Shown here one piece after another: positions 16,701 through 23,943 of a DNA stretch of 64,000 bases. The notes under the pieces are model-generated. The model was not told where the DNA came from, did no database searches, and saw only the letters and a list, made by a program, of their open reading frames with translations. Location of the stretch: assembly GCF_003999195.1 (NCBI RefSeq), contig NZ_RJVR01000181.1, positions 1-64,000 on the forward strand, given 5' to 3'. Made by a program: the position numbers and the translations under genes. The first letter of the stretch is position 1, and each line of letters begins with the position of its first letter. The stretch is from Streptomyces soli. GTDB taxonomy: Bacteria > Actinomycetota > Actinomycetes > Streptomycetales > Streptomycetaceae.

Positions 16701-17410
16701 CGGGTGCTCTGGATCATTTCCGAGTTGCCGGAAGCCTGGGCCATCTCGGAGGAGAGGTTGAGCAGCTGGGTGATCAGGTCGTCGTACTGGGCGACCGTCT
16801 GCGAGATGTAGTTCGGGTCGGTGTAGGCGGTCGCGCGGATGTCCTTGAGCGTACCGAGCTGCTTGTCGATCGCGACCAGCGAGGCGCTCACACCGGTGAG
16901 GTCCTGTGGGATGCCCTTGTTGCTGGCGGCGATGAAGGCAGTCTTCGCCCGATCGGTCGCCTCCTGCGTGGAGATGACCGCGTCGTTCTTGGGGTTGCGG
17001 TTCTGGCCGCTCAGCGGTCCGGCAGAGCTGTCGCGCTCTTCCTGCATCGCGGCGGCCAGCTTGGTCGCCTGCTCGGTGAGATCGGTCAGCGTCTGCACAT
17101 TGCCGAGCTGGGTGACGTTGTCCAGCGAGTTCTGGATGCGCAGGGCACCCAGAGACGTCGCCGCGACGACCGGCAGCGCGAGCAGCGACACCAGACGGGT
17201 GCTGATGCGCCAGTTGCGCATGGCGATGCGCGAGCTGTGCTTGGGGCCCGTACCCGTGCCGCGGAGCGGGCCCGCGCTGGGTTGCGCGCCCGTGGTCCCG
17301 GCTTCTGCGGTTTCGTTCGTCCGGCGCGGCGATGGGCCGTGATCGGTCCCACCGCGCTGCTCCGGGTCGCCGCCCGCAGCGCCGTCATCCCTCTTGAAAC
17401 GTCCCTGCAC
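13790..17410 (-). CDS. cvnA1: Conservon CvnA sensor histidine kinase-like protein, first cluster
   Basis: GTG at 17410 gives 1206 residues; a longer in-frame ATG at 17593 adds proline-rich sequence without support. Membrane segments lie at about 73-90 and 382-400, flanking a helical sensor domain. After a HAMP linker come the dimerisation helix (LDHLATRMRRNGENLLVL), LLENATSFSS at about 593 (N box), HDTGIGLS (G1) and RMGLFVVGRLS (G2). About 450 residues of Pro/Gln/Gly-rich disordered tail follow. The tail carries a copy of an interspersed palindromic repeat (14357-14395) translated as GAPPSRQAGG. In S. coelicolor the homologous cluster is cvn1. No fifth conservon gene (P450) is present. Confidence 0.92.
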   Translation of the reverse strand: MQGRFKRDDGAAGGDPEQRGGTDHGPSPRRTNETAEAGTTGAQPSAGPLRGTGTGPKHSSRIAMRNWRISTRLVSLLALPVVAATSLGALRIQNSLDNVTQLGNVQTLTDLTEQATKLAAAMQEERDSSAGPLSGQNRNPKNDAVISTQEATDRAKTAFIAASNKGIPQDLTGVSASLVAIDKQLGTLKDIRATAYTDPNYISQTVAQYDDLITQLLNLSSEMAQASGNSEMIQSTRALAAFSAAKEYDSIQRAVISAALANGNNLQPNDWRYLNDVNSAEATALNQFRQIYGDAAYTDLMSPLDPAKNNTIKAVDDQQDRVAATEVGIKNIDGSYLDWDDNARTKLETMQKIEAQLLNDMTQQGLKLQNAASQEAYLNGAIILLVLGISVVGAFVVARSMIRSLRRLQEGALDVAQKRLPELVKHLSESDPQDVDTSVESIGITSRDEIGQVARAFDEVHREAVRLAAEQALLRGNVNAMFTNLSRRSQGLIQRQLSLISELESREADPDQLSSLFKLDHLATRMRRNGENLLVLAGEEPGRRWTRPVPLVDVLRAAASEVEQYERIELTSVPGAEVTGRIVNDLVHLLAELLENATSFSSPQTKVRVTGHALPDGRVLIEIHDTGIGLSPEDLADINERLANPPTVDVSVSRRMGLFVVGRLSLRHGIRIQLRPSDSGGTTALVMLPVDVTQGGGKTKPGTAGRGQQPGMPGGSGGPVAAGMGAGPGNGQVGRPPQRGQVPASEPRPALNSGPGGPGSPQGRPAGSRPAPGPGGSGGRHAPQRTNPSWADSGQDNGRTAPQQPQRGGNAPQPVSAAADRARGHEDVESTQAFERPDFDSLPHTPPAYGGGTTGPQTRGPGSGPRPAPVPAPASAAQSGPAPLPDFGTIPQGRPQQGGQGQGGFTRSDVFQQPGSGGRPAPAPMPQAPTPAPAPAPQQQQRPQPNRGVEPQLPPVAEPMALPPAPMRGDERSPIFEALESDWFRSGRVERMQQVHVESGPIAPAPQLGAPPSRQAGGQPAAPAQSRQRPQQSRPQQAPPQRTRAEQPPQPQPTQQAQPQQHTQPLQRPGTSAPQYQNQNQSHNGQPNNQQHYQPTQPPRRETPAWRPTPNDEVWQRAEQVREPSAGGITPSGLPRRVPRANLVPGGAAPQQAPQGGPQVSRAPDDVRGRLTNLRRGIQQGRQATPGPGDRAPDSQWGGNTHQQER
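14357..14395. repeat. Interspersed palindromic repeat inside cvnA1
   Basis: Bases 14361-14387 are identical over 27 positions to the intergenic copy at 27299-27325. The palindrome CCCAGCC-TGGC-GGCTGGG and the following AGGTGCCCCC are shared. On the coding (minus) strand it reads GAPPSRQAGG in the disordered C-terminal tail, where an insertion would be tolerated. Confidence 0.75.
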
Positions 17411-17967
17411 TAGCGTCGCAACCTCTGGACCAGGCGTCCCCCGCGCGGGCGGCAGGACGGTGTCGAGTTCGGGAGCCCCACCCTCCCCGGCGGGTGCCCT
17501 GTTCGCCGCCGCTGGGTGGCCGAACGCGCCCCCTGCGCGCCGGATGATGCGGCGGTCCGGGGAATTCCAGCACAGTGCCTGATCCTGCAACAAGGCTCGA
17601 GCCAGATTGAACGGAATGTGTGACTCAGCGCATTGGACGGGTCACCCGTTGTCGGTGACGCTACCGGGGATAGTCGGCTAATTCGGACGTTATTCCCGCG
17701 AGTCGCGAGGGGGGTTCGAGGGCCCCTTCGCCACCTCTCGTGGGTGAAGAATCCACTAAAGTCCCGGATGCCGGATTGGATGACCTTGATCCACTGTCCG
17801 ACTCGGTTGATTTGTCCATGTCCTGGTGAGGAATATCACAGCCCGTCGGTCGTCTTGGGCGCCGAGTGGTGGGAATGGGCGCCACTAACCTGATCGCTTT
17901 ACACCGTGTTGCAAGCCGTCAATCGGCGCGATAGTGCGCCCTGAATACCCGAGGTTCAGACCGGCCC
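17411..17967. other. Divergent intergenic region upstream of cvnA1
   Basis: These 557 bases separate cvnA1 (minus) from the 63-residue peptide gene (plus). The right part, from about 17630, is less GC-rich and contains several TTGA- and TATT-type stretches compatible with divergent promoters. None can be assigned with confidence. Short frames in it lack coding character. Confidence 0.5.
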
Positions 17968-18159
17968 ATGAAGACGACCATGCTGATGCGTCCCATAGCC
18001 AACCCGCGCCGCACCACCCTGGCCCACCTGAAGGACGCGGAGCCGCTGCTCGAGGCCGAGCCGGCCACGGACGCGGAAGCGGTGGAGGTACGTCCACTGC
18101 CTCAGCAGACGGCGAACCCCCGCCGTACGACGCTCGTCAACCTGCCGGGTCAGGGCTGA
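17968..18159 (+). CDS. Small protein with two ANPRRTTL repeats, function unknown
   Basis: The 63-residue frame contains ANPRRTTLAHL at residues 11-21 and ANPRRTTLVNL at about 49-59. An acidic linker (LKDAEPLLEAEPATDAEAVE) separates the two copies. The DNA encoding them also differs at synonymous positions, which argues for selection on protein. There is no signal peptide or membrane segment. No RiPP maturase, protease or transporter lies nearby, so a modified-peptide precursor is not supported. The ribosome-binding site is weak (GAGG 13 bases upstream); later in-frame ATGs at 17983 and 17989 are alternatives. It lies between a conservon and a FAH-family gene. I do not recognise a characterised family. 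Confidence 0.65.
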   Translation: MKTTMLMRPIANPRRTTLAHLKDAEPLLEAEPATDAEAVEVRPLPQQTANPRRTTLVNLPGQG

Positions 18160-18240
18160 GCCGCCGCAGGTTCGCCGGCTCGCGCGCCCGCGTCAAATAG
18201 GCTGGGGCTTCCATCTCCGGTCACCCCAGTGAGGGAAAGC

Positions 18241-19023
18241 GTGCGCATCGCCAGGTTCTCCATCGACGGCAATGTCGCCTTCGGCGCGGTCGAGGGCACG
18301 GACTCCGTGCCCGACGGCCTCGTCCTCGACATCATCAAGGGCGTCCCGTTCGCCGAATTCGAGCTCTCCGGTACGAAGGTCCCGCTGAGCAAGGTCCGGC
18401 TGCTGCCGCCCGTACTGCCAAGCAAGGTCGTGGCCATCGGCCGCAACTACGCCGAGCACGCCGCGGAGCTGGGCAACGAGGTGCCGCCCTCGCCCTGGGC
18501 GTTCTTCAAGCCGTCCACATCCGTGGTCGGCCCGGGCGACCCGATCGTGTACCCCACGTTCTCCAGCGAGGTGCACCACGAGGCCGAGCTGGCCGTGGTC
18601 ATCGGCCGCATGTGCCGCGAGGTCCCGCGCGAACGCGTCAAGGACGTCATCCTCGGCTACACCTGCGGCAACGACGTCACCGCCCGCGACACCCAGCGGG
18701 CCGAGAAGCAGTGGGCACGGGCCAAGGGCTTCGACTCCTCCTGCCCGCTCGGCCCCTGGATCGAGACCGGCGTGGACCCCTCGGACCTGGCGATCACCGC
18801 GACCGTCAACGGCGAGCTGCGGCAGGCCGGCCGCACCAGCCAGATGATCAACTCCATCGAGGACCTGATCGTCAACATCACCGAGGCGATGACCCTGCTC
18901 CCGGGTGACGTCATTCTCACCGGTACCCCGGCCGGGGTCGGACCGCTCAACGTCGGCGACGAGGTCGCCGTCACCATCGAAGGCATCGGCACTCTCACCA
19001 ACAAGGTGATCAAGCGTGGCTAG
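18241..19023 (+). CDS. Fumarylacetoacetate hydrolase (FAH) family protein
   Basis: The 260-residue protein has the single FAH catalytic domain. Segments seen are [47 protein letters not shown] (metal-binding glutamates) and [11 protein letters not shown]. The C-terminus contains [20 protein letters not shown]. The family includes fumarylpyruvate hydrolases, oxaloacetate decarboxylases and 2-hydroxyhepta-2,4-diene-1,7-dioate isomerases. The exact substrate is not readable. GTG at 18241 is chosen because AGGGA lies just upstream. The last eight bases overlap gltX, so the two genes are cotranscribed. Confidence 0.88.
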   Translation: MRIARFSIDGNVAFGAVEGTDSVPDGLVLDIIKGVPFAEFELSGTKVPLSKVRLLPPVLPSKVVAIGRNYAEHAAELGNEVPPSPWAFFKPSTSVVGPGDPIVYPTFSSEVHHEAELAVVIGRMCREVPRERVKDVILGYTCGNDVTARDTQRAEKQWARAKGFDSSCPLGPWIETGVDPSDLAITATVNGELRQAGRTSQMINSIEDLIVNITEAMTLLPGDVILTGTPAGVGPLNVGDEVAVTIEGIGTLTNKVIKRG

Positions 19024-20509
19024 CGCAGCAGTTTCCCCCGGTTCCCCCGTACGCGTACGTTTCTGTCCCTCGCCGACCGGCAACCCCCACGTGGGCATGG
19101 TGCGCACCGCCCTGTTCAACTGGGCCTTCGCCCGCCACCACAAGGGCACCCTGGTCTTCCGCATCGAGGACACCGACGCGGCCCGCGACACCGAGGAGTC
19201 GTACAACCAGCTCCTCGACGCGATGCGCTGGCTCGGCCTCGACTGGGACGAGGGCCCCGAGGTCGGCGGCCCCCACGCGCCGTACCGCCAGTCGCAGCGT
19301 ATGGACATCTACGCGGACGTCGCCCGCAAGCTCCAGGACGCCGGCCACGCCTACAAGTGCTACTGCACCACCGAGGAGCTCGACGCCCGCCGCGACGCCG
19401 CCCGCGCCGCCGGCCGTCCGTCCGGCTACGACGGCCACTGCCGGGACCTCACCCCCGAGCAGATCGGCGCGTACGAGGCCGAGGGCCGCACCTCCATCGT
19501 CCGCTTCCGGATGCCCGACGAGCCGATCACCTTCACCGACCTGGTGCGTGGCGAGCTGACCTTCACCCCCGACAACGTGCCCGACTACGGCATCGTCCGG
19601 GCCAACGGCGCCCCCCTCTACACCCTGGTCAACCCGGTCGACGACGCGCTCATGGAGATCACCCACGTGCTGCGCGGCGAGGACCTGCTGTCCTCCACCC
19701 CGCGCCAGATCGCCCTGTACGCGGCCCTCGCCGAGATCGGCGTCGGCAACGGGCGGGTGCCCGAGTTCGGCCACCTGCCGTACGTCATGGGCGAGGGCAA
19801 CAAGAAGCTGTCCAAGCGCGACCCGCAGTCCTCGCTCAACCTCTACCGCGAGCGCGGCTTCCTGCCCCACGGTCTGCTGAACTATCTCGCCTTGCTGGGC
19901 TGGTCGTTCTCCGCCGACCAGGACATCTTCACGATGGACGAGATGGTCGCCGCGTTCGACATCAAGGACGTCAACGCCAACCCGGCCCGCTTCGACCTCA
20001 AGAAGGCCGAGGCGATCAACGCCGACCACATCCGCCGGCTCGACCTCAAGGCCTTCATCGAGGCCTGCGACCCCTGGCTCAAGCCCCCGCACGCCCCCTG
20101 GGCGCCCGAGGACTTCGACCAGGCGGGGTGGGAGGCCATCGCCCCGCACGCCCAGACCCGCCTGACGGTGCTGTCCGACATCACGGCCAACGTCGACTTC
20201 CTCTTCCTGCCCGAGCCGGTCGAGGACGAGGCCTCCTGGCAGAAGGCGATGAAGGAGGGCGCCGCGGACCTGCTCCGCACGGCCCGGGAGAACCTCGCCG
20301 CCGCAGACTGGAACGCGGAGTCGCTCAAGGAGGCCGTCCTGGCCGCCGGCGAGGCCCACGGCCTCAAGCTCGGCAAGGCCCAGGCCCCGGTCCGCGTCGC
20401 CGTCACAGGCCGCACCGTCGGCCTGCCGCTCTTCGAGTCCCTCGAGGTACTCGGCCGCGAGCGCACCCTGGCCCGCATCGACGCCGCCCTCGCGAAGCTC
20501 GGCGGCTGA
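19016..20509 (+). CDS. gltX: Glutamyl-tRNA synthetase
   Basis: The 497-residue class I synthetase charges tRNA-Glu and, in bacteria lacking GlnRS, also mis-charges tRNA-Gln for amidation. The HIGH-equivalent is [17 protein letters not shown] (PHVG at 24-27), and the KMSKS-equivalent is KKLSKRD at about 263-269. The Rossmann core and the C-terminal anticodon-binding helical region are full length. GTG overlaps the FAH stop codon. Three tRNA-Glu and two tRNA-Gln genes follow within 1.3 kb, a fitting neighbourhood for a non-discriminating enzyme. Confidence 0.96.
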   Translation: MASAAVSPGSPVRVRFCPSPTGNPHVGMVRTALFNWAFARHHKGTLVFRIEDTDAARDTEESYNQLLDAMRWLGLDWDEGPEVGGPHAPYRQSQRMDIYADVARKLQDAGHAYKCYCTTEELDARRDAARAAGRPSGYDGHCRDLTPEQIGAYEAEGRTSIVRFRMPDEPITFTDLVRGELTFTPDNVPDYGIVRANGAPLYTLVNPVDDALMEITHVLRGEDLLSSTPRQIALYAALAEIGVGNGRVPEFGHLPYVMGEGNKKLSKRDPQSSLNLYRERGFLPHGLLNYLALLGWSFSADQDIFTMDEMVAAFDIKDVNANPARFDLKKAEAINADHIRRLDLKAFIEACDPWLKPPHAPWAPEDFDQAGWEAIAPHAQTRLTVLSDITANVDFLFLPEPVEDEASWQKAMKEGAADLLRTARENLAAADWNAESLKEAVLAAGEAHGLKLGKAQAPVRVAVTGRTVGLPLFESLEVLGRERTLARIDAALAKLGG

Positions 20510-20514
20510 CGGCG

Positions 20515-21243
20515 GTGCCGATCCGCGCCGTGTTCTGGGACATCGACGACACGATCTTCGACTACACCGGGGCCGAGCGCGACGGCGCGCTGGCGCACTT
20601 CAGGGCCGAGGGCCTGCTCGACGGGTACGAATCCGCCGAGCAGGCCCTCGGCCTCTGGCGCGAGGTGATGGAGTTTCACTACGGCCGTTTCATCGCCGGC
20701 GAGCTGACCTTCGCCGAGCAGCGCCGCGAGCGGGCCCGGGACTTCCTGGGCCGCCGCTCCATGGGCGACGCCGAGGCGGACGCGTGGTTCGCCGGCTACC
20801 GCTCGCACTTCGAGGCGTCCGCCGCGACGGCCTTCCCGGACGTCCTGCCGGCCCTGAACGCGCTGACCCCCGGCTACCGGCACGGCGTGCTCTCGAACTC
20901 CAGCGTGGCCCAGCAGGAACCCAAGCTCCGCCGGCTCGGCCTCCGCGACCGCTTCGAGTGCCTGCTCTGCTCCGACGAACTCGGCCACGCCAAACCCTCC
21001 CCCCGGGCCTTCCTCGCCGCCTGCGACGCGCTCGGGCTGCCGCCGCGCGAGGTGGCGTACGTAGGTGACAAACCCGACACCGACGCCCGCGGCGCCGACG
21101 CGGCCGGCCTCTTCGGCGTCTGGCTGGACCGGGCGGGCCGGGCGCCCGCCCCGCCCGACCTGCGGCGTATCACGGACCTGGGGCAACTGCCCGCGCTCCT
21201 GACGGCCGATACCCGTTTTGGAGCCCCGTCTCCGATCGGGTAA
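20515..21243 (+). CDS. HAD-superfamily hydrolase
   Basis: The 242-residue protein has all four HAD motifs. Motif I is FWDIDDTIFDYTGAE at residues 7-21 (nucleophile Asp). Motif II is HGVLSNSS, motif III is the lysine in LGHAKPSPRAFLAA, and motif IV is YVGDKPDTDARGADAAG. The helical cap between I and II fits the YjjG/haloacid-dehalogenase C1 subclass, which dephosphorylates small phosphometabolites. GTG lies five bases after the gltX stop, so it is translated from the same message. The substrate is unknown. Confidence 0.88.
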   Translation: MPIRAVFWDIDDTIFDYTGAERDGALAHFRAEGLLDGYESAEQALGLWREVMEFHYGRFIAGELTFAEQRRERARDFLGRRSMGDAEADAWFAGYRSHFEASAATAFPDVLPALNALTPGYRHGVLSNSSVAQQEPKLRRLGLRDRFECLLCSDELGHAKPSPRAFLAACDALGLPPREVAYVGDKPDTDARGADAAGLFGVWLDRAGRAPAPPDLRRITDLGQLPALLTADTRFGAPSPIG

Positions 21244-21332
21244 TGTTCTTCCTGCGCCGCCCGAGCGGGCCAAAAGGCCGGACCGGGAAGCGTAACCAAA
21301 GGAAACCCCCCAGAGTGGGGGTTGAGTTTTGG

Positions 21333-21404
21333 TGGGGTATGGTGTAATTGGCAGCACGACTGATTCTGGTTCAGTTAGTCTAGGTTCGAGTCCTGGTACC
21401 CCAG
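21333..21404 (+). tRNA. tRNA-Gln (CUG)
   Basis: The acceptor TGGGGTA pairs with TACCCCA. The anticodon stem-loop is ACTGA-TTCTGGT-TCAGT with CTG as anticodon. The T-arm contains GGTTCGAGTCC. No CCA is encoded. It is the first of five tRNA genes here. Confidence 0.95.
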
Positions 21405-21425
21405 CGCATCGCTTTCGCAGTGCAA

Positions 21426-21498
21426 GCCCCCGTTGTGTAGCGGCCTAGCACGCCGCCCTCTCAAGGCGGTAGCGCCGGTTCGAATCCGGTCGGGGGTA
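21426..21498 (+). tRNA. tRNA-Glu (CUC), copy 1
   Basis: The acceptor GCCCCCG pairs with CGGGGGT, including a terminal G-U. The anticodon arm CCGCC-CTCTCAA-GGCGG-type sequence gives anticodon CTC. The T-loop is GGTTCGAATCC. Two further identical copies follow at 21525 and 21709. Confidence 0.95.
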
Positions 21499-21524
21499 CT
21501 GGTCCCGTACGGGACTTCGCTAGG

Positions 21525-21597
21525 GCCCCCGTTGTGTAGCGGCCTAGCACGCCGCCCTCTCAAGGCGGTAGCGCCGGTTCGAATCCGGTCGGGGGTA
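21525..21597 (+). tRNA. tRNA-Glu (CUC), copy 2
   Basis: The 73 bases are identical to the tRNA-Glu at 21426. The 26-base spacer contains a GTCCCGTACGGGAC palindrome that could serve in processing of the polycistronic precursor. Confidence 0.95.
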
Positions 21598-21609
21598 CTT
21601 GACACACCA

Positions 21610-21681
21610 TGGGGTATGGTGTAATTGGCAGCACGAGTGATTCTGGTTCATTTAGTCTAGGTTCGAGTCCTGGTACCCCAG
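21610..21681 (+). tRNA. tRNA-Gln (CUG), copy 2
   Basis: It differs from the first tRNA-Gln at two positions in the anticodon stem (AGTGA/TCATT in place of ACTGA/TCAGT). The second stem includes a G-U wobble. The anticodon is CTG. The fold remains intact. Confidence 0.93.
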
Positions 21682-21708
21682 CACAGCATCTGTAGTACAG
21701 CTCAGCTA

Positions 21709-21781
21709 GCCCCCGTTGTGTAGCGGCCTAGCACGCCGCCCTCTCAAGGCGGTAGCGCCGGTTCGAATCCGGTCGGGGGTA
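21709..21781 (+). tRNA. tRNA-Glu (CUC), copy 3
   Basis: The third identical tRNA-Glu. It closes the Gln-Glu-Glu-Gln-Glu cluster and is followed within 12 bases by a strong hairpin. Confidence 0.95.
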
Positions 21782-21792
21782 CGCAACAAGTA

Positions 21793-21819
21793 GGGCCCGA
21801 CGCCACTGGCGCCGGGCCC
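21793..21819. terminator. Terminator of the tRNA cluster
   Basis: GGGCCCG (21793-21799) pairs with CGGGCCC (21813-21819), with an inner CGCC/GGCG helix around an ACT loop. TTCCTGCTATT follows. It may also end the convergent MerR-family gene. Confidence 0.8.
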
Positions 21820-21825
21820 TTCCTG

Positions 21826-22482
21826 CTATTCGCCCTTCTTGCCCTCTCCGAAGCGCCGGTTCGACTCCTCGGCCTCGGCCAGGCGCCGCAGGCTCAGCAG
21901 CACGGGTTCGTAGAGCACCGTCAGCATCACGGCGGCCTCGACCTTCTCCAGCGGGGTCGCGTACTCCTCGATCAAGTCCAGGTCGTGGACGGACAGTTGG
22001 CGGGAGATGTGGGCGTAAGCGGTCAAATACTGGACGTCGCAGGGGTATCCGAGCCGCGTCAGGGCGGCGACCGCGGAGACCAGCATCCGGTAGGCGGGGG
22101 AGAGGGCGGCGACGGCGCGGCTGAAGCCCCAGTCCAACTCTTCTAGCAGGCGGTCGACTTCGCGCCGTGCGGTCTCGGTGGCCGGATCGTCCTCCGCCGG
22201 CTCGGGGCCGTGCGGCAGGGACCACACCGCCGCGCCGATCCGCATGTGCTGGTCCAGGGAGTCGTCCTCCACCGCGGTCAGCACTTCGCGGGCGGTGGCC
22301 ACCGGCACCCGGCCGACCTGGATCAGGGCCCGTACGAGCCGGAGTCGGCGCAGATGCTCCTCGCTGTACTCGGCCTGGGTGGCGGTGACGCGGCGGCCGG
22401 GCGGTAGGAGCCGCTCGCGCAGGTAGTACTTGATCGTGGCGGTGGACACCCCGCTGCGCTCGCTCAACTCCGCCAGTCGCAT
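21826..22482 (-). CDS. MerR-family transcriptional regulator
   Basis: The 218-residue protein begins with a clear MerR winged helix-turn-helix: MRLAELSERSGVSTATIKYY, then LRERLLPPGRRVTATQAEYS and EEHLRRLRLVRALIQVGRVP. A helical C-terminal domain of about 140 residues follows with no cysteine cluster, so it does not look like a metal sensor. Proteins of this family twist a spaced promoter and often control a divergent neighbour. Here the divergent gene encodes a DUF4188 protein, and three inverted half-sites lie between them. The effector is unknown. Confidence 0.88.
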   Translation of the reverse strand: MRLAELSERSGVSTATIKYYLRERLLPPGRRVTATQAEYSEEHLRRLRLVRALIQVGRVPVATAREVLTAVEDDSLDQHMRIGAAVWSLPHGPEPAEDDPATETARREVDRLLEELDWGFSRAVAALSPAYRMLVSAVAALTRLGYPCDVQYLTAYAHISRQLSVHDLDLIEEYATPLEKVEAAVMLTVLYEPVLLSLRRLAEAEESNRRFGEGKKGE

Positions 22483-22512
22483 TCCTCTTGCACCTTCCGT
22501 TGGGGAGTGTCA

Positions 22513-22541
22513 CTATCCAAGCATGGATAGCGATGCTATCC
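22513..22541. promoter_or_regulatory. Candidate MerR operator with three half-sites
   Basis: CTATCC (22513-22518), GGATAGC (22525-22531) and GCTATCC (22535-22541) form two overlapping inverted repeats with spacers of 6 and 3 bases. They sit between the divergent MerR and DUF4188 genes, where an autoregulated MerR operator is expected. No canonical -35/-10 pair with a 19-base spacer was identified. Confidence 0.6.
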
Positions 22542-22575
22542 AACGTGTCGATCACGCCGCACAGGGGGATCCACC

Positions 22576-23061
22576 ATGAGCGCCAAGCCGATACCGGGCC
22601 GCCAGACCGCCGCCGCCGAAGGCGACATCGTCGTCTTTCACATCGGGATGCGGATCAACCACTTCCGGGCGCCGCGCAGCTGGTTCCCGGTCTTCCAGGC
22701 CATGCCGCGCATGCTGCGGGAACTGTCCAAGGACAAGGCCGCAGGCCTGCTCGGCTACCGCCTGCTGAGCGGCGGCCCGAGGATCTTCTACGTCGTCCAG
22801 TACTGGGAGTCCAAGGAGAAGCTGCTCGCCTACGCCGCCGACCAGGACCAGCAGCATCGCCCCGCCTGGACGGCCTTCAACCGCTACGCACGCGTCGGCA
22901 AGGGCCATGTAGGCATCTGGCACGAGACGTATTTGGTCCCCGCGGGCTCGTACGAGGCGATCTACGCGGACATGCCCGCCTTCGGCCTCGCGGCGGTGAC
23001 CGGCGTCATCCCGGTCGGCCGGCGCGGCGAGCGCGCCAGGGACCGCCTGGCCGCCGCATAA
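22576..23061 (+). CDS. DUF4188 domain-containing protein
   Basis: The 161-residue protein matches the DUF4188 pattern. It starts with GDIVVFHIGMRINHFRAPRS and continues with YRLLSGGPRIFYVVQYWES and HVGIWHETYLVPAGSYEAIY. The fold is probably a ferredoxin-like dimeric alpha-beta barrel related to small monooxygenases. No catalytic role is established. A 12-base leader with GGGGGATCC precedes the ATG. It is divergent from a MerR regulator and is probably that regulator's target. There is no signal peptide. Confidence 0.85.
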   Translation: MSAKPIPGRQTAAAEGDIVVFHIGMRINHFRAPRSWFPVFQAMPRMLRELSKDKAAGLLGYRLLSGGPRIFYVVQYWESKEKLLAYAADQDQQHRPAWTAFNRYARVGKGHVGIWHETYLVPAGSYEAIYADMPAFGLAAVTGVIPVGRRGERARDRLAAA

Positions 23062-23067
23062 CCGGCC

Positions 23068-23784
23068 CTAGCCGTTGCGCCGCAGGGCCTCGGAGAGCCG
23101 CCCGGCGGCGTCGATGACGGCCTGGGCGTGCATACGGCCCGGGTGGCGGGTCAGCCGCTCGATGGGCCCGGAGACGGAGACGGCGGCCACGACGCGGTTG
23201 GAGGGGCCGCGCACGGGCGCCGAGACCGACGCCACGCCCGGCTCGCGCTCGCCGATGGACTGGGCCCAGCCACGGCGGCGTACGCCGGAAAGCGCGGTGG
23301 CCGTGAAGCGGGCGCCCTGGAGGCCGCGGTGCAGCCGCTCGGGCTCTTCCCAGGCCATCAGGACCTGCGCGGCGGAACCGGCCTTCATCGGCAGCGTGGA
23401 GCCGACCGGGACCGTGTCCCGCAGGCCGGACAGCCGCTCGGCGGCGGCCACGCAGATCCGCATGTCGCCCTGGCGGCGGTAGAGCTGCGCACTCTCGCCG
23501 GTGACGTCCCGCAGGTGCGTGAGAACGGGGCCCGCCGTGGCGAGCAGGCGGTCCTCGCCGGCCGCCGCGGCCAGCTCGGACAAGCGCGGCCCGAGGATGA
23601 ATCGACCCTGCATGTCCCGCGCGACCATACGGTGGTGCTCCAGGGCGACCGCCAGTCGGTGCGCCGTGGGGCGGGCCAGGCCGGTGGCGCCCACGAGCCC
23701 GGCCAGGGTGGCCGGGCCGGACTCGAGTGCGCTGAGCACCAGAGCCGCCTTGTCGAGAACGCCGACGCCACTACTGTTGTCCAT
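23068..23784 (-). CDS. ndgR: IclR-family regulator NdgR
   Basis: From ATG 23784 the product has 238 residues, the length known for NdgR/AreB of streptomycetes. The N-terminal winged helix contains LDKAALVLSALESGPATLAG and RPTAHRLAVALEHHRM. The C-terminal effector domain contains RICVAAAERLSGLRDTVPVG and VSAPVRGPSNRVVAAVSVSG. The orthologue regulates leuCD and amino-acid-dependent growth and antibiotic production. Its position, divergent from leuC, is diagnostic. An upstream in-frame start at 23805 gives MRREYRC and is less likely. Confidence 0.92.
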   Translation of the reverse strand: MDNSSGVGVLDKAALVLSALESGPATLAGLVGATGLARPTAHRLAVALEHHRMVARDMQGRFILGPRLSELAAAAGEDRLLATAGPVLTHLRDVTGESAQLYRRQGDMRICVAAAERLSGLRDTVPVGSTLPMKAGSAAQVLMAWEEPERLHRGLQGARFTATALSGVRRRGWAQSIGEREPGVASVSAPVRGPSNRVVAAVSVSGPIERLTRHPGRMHAQAVIDAAGRLSEALRRNG

Positions 23785-23809
23785 GCAACGATACTCGCGT
23801 CTCACTCTG

Positions 23810-23824
23810 TGAAACGCAAGTTCA
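23810..23824. promoter_or_regulatory. Candidate NdgR operator between ndgR and leuC
   Basis: The inverted repeat TGAA-N7-TTCA (TGAAACGCAAGTTCA) lies in the 159-bp divergent gap, 26 bases upstream of ndgR. IclR-family proteins bind short palindromes in such positions, and NdgR/AreB is known to bind this intergenic region in other streptomycetes. The precise motif match was not checked. Confidence 0.5.
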
Positions 23825-23943
23825 ATTTTCCGTAGAACGCGTCAGGCTTGAAGCACAGAGCTTTGGCACCCACCCCCACAAGGGCCGGAGAGCCACGGCA
23901 TCGGACGAGTTGGCCGGCAATGCGGCCGGTCGGAGGGACAGCG

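Noticed and set aside
7188-17410. The two conservons as a possible assembly duplication
   Set aside because: Paralogues differ in length (CvnC 198 versus 135 residues, CvnA 1047 versus 1206) and in many codons, so they are real diverged copies.
17968-18159. The 63-residue repeat peptide as a RiPP precursor
   Set aside because: No maturation enzyme, protease or exporter gene is nearby, and the repeats do not match a known core motif.
21375-21605. A repeated 35-residue protein motif
   Set aside because: The repetition comes from identical tRNA-Glu genes read as protein; the tRNA folds are complete.
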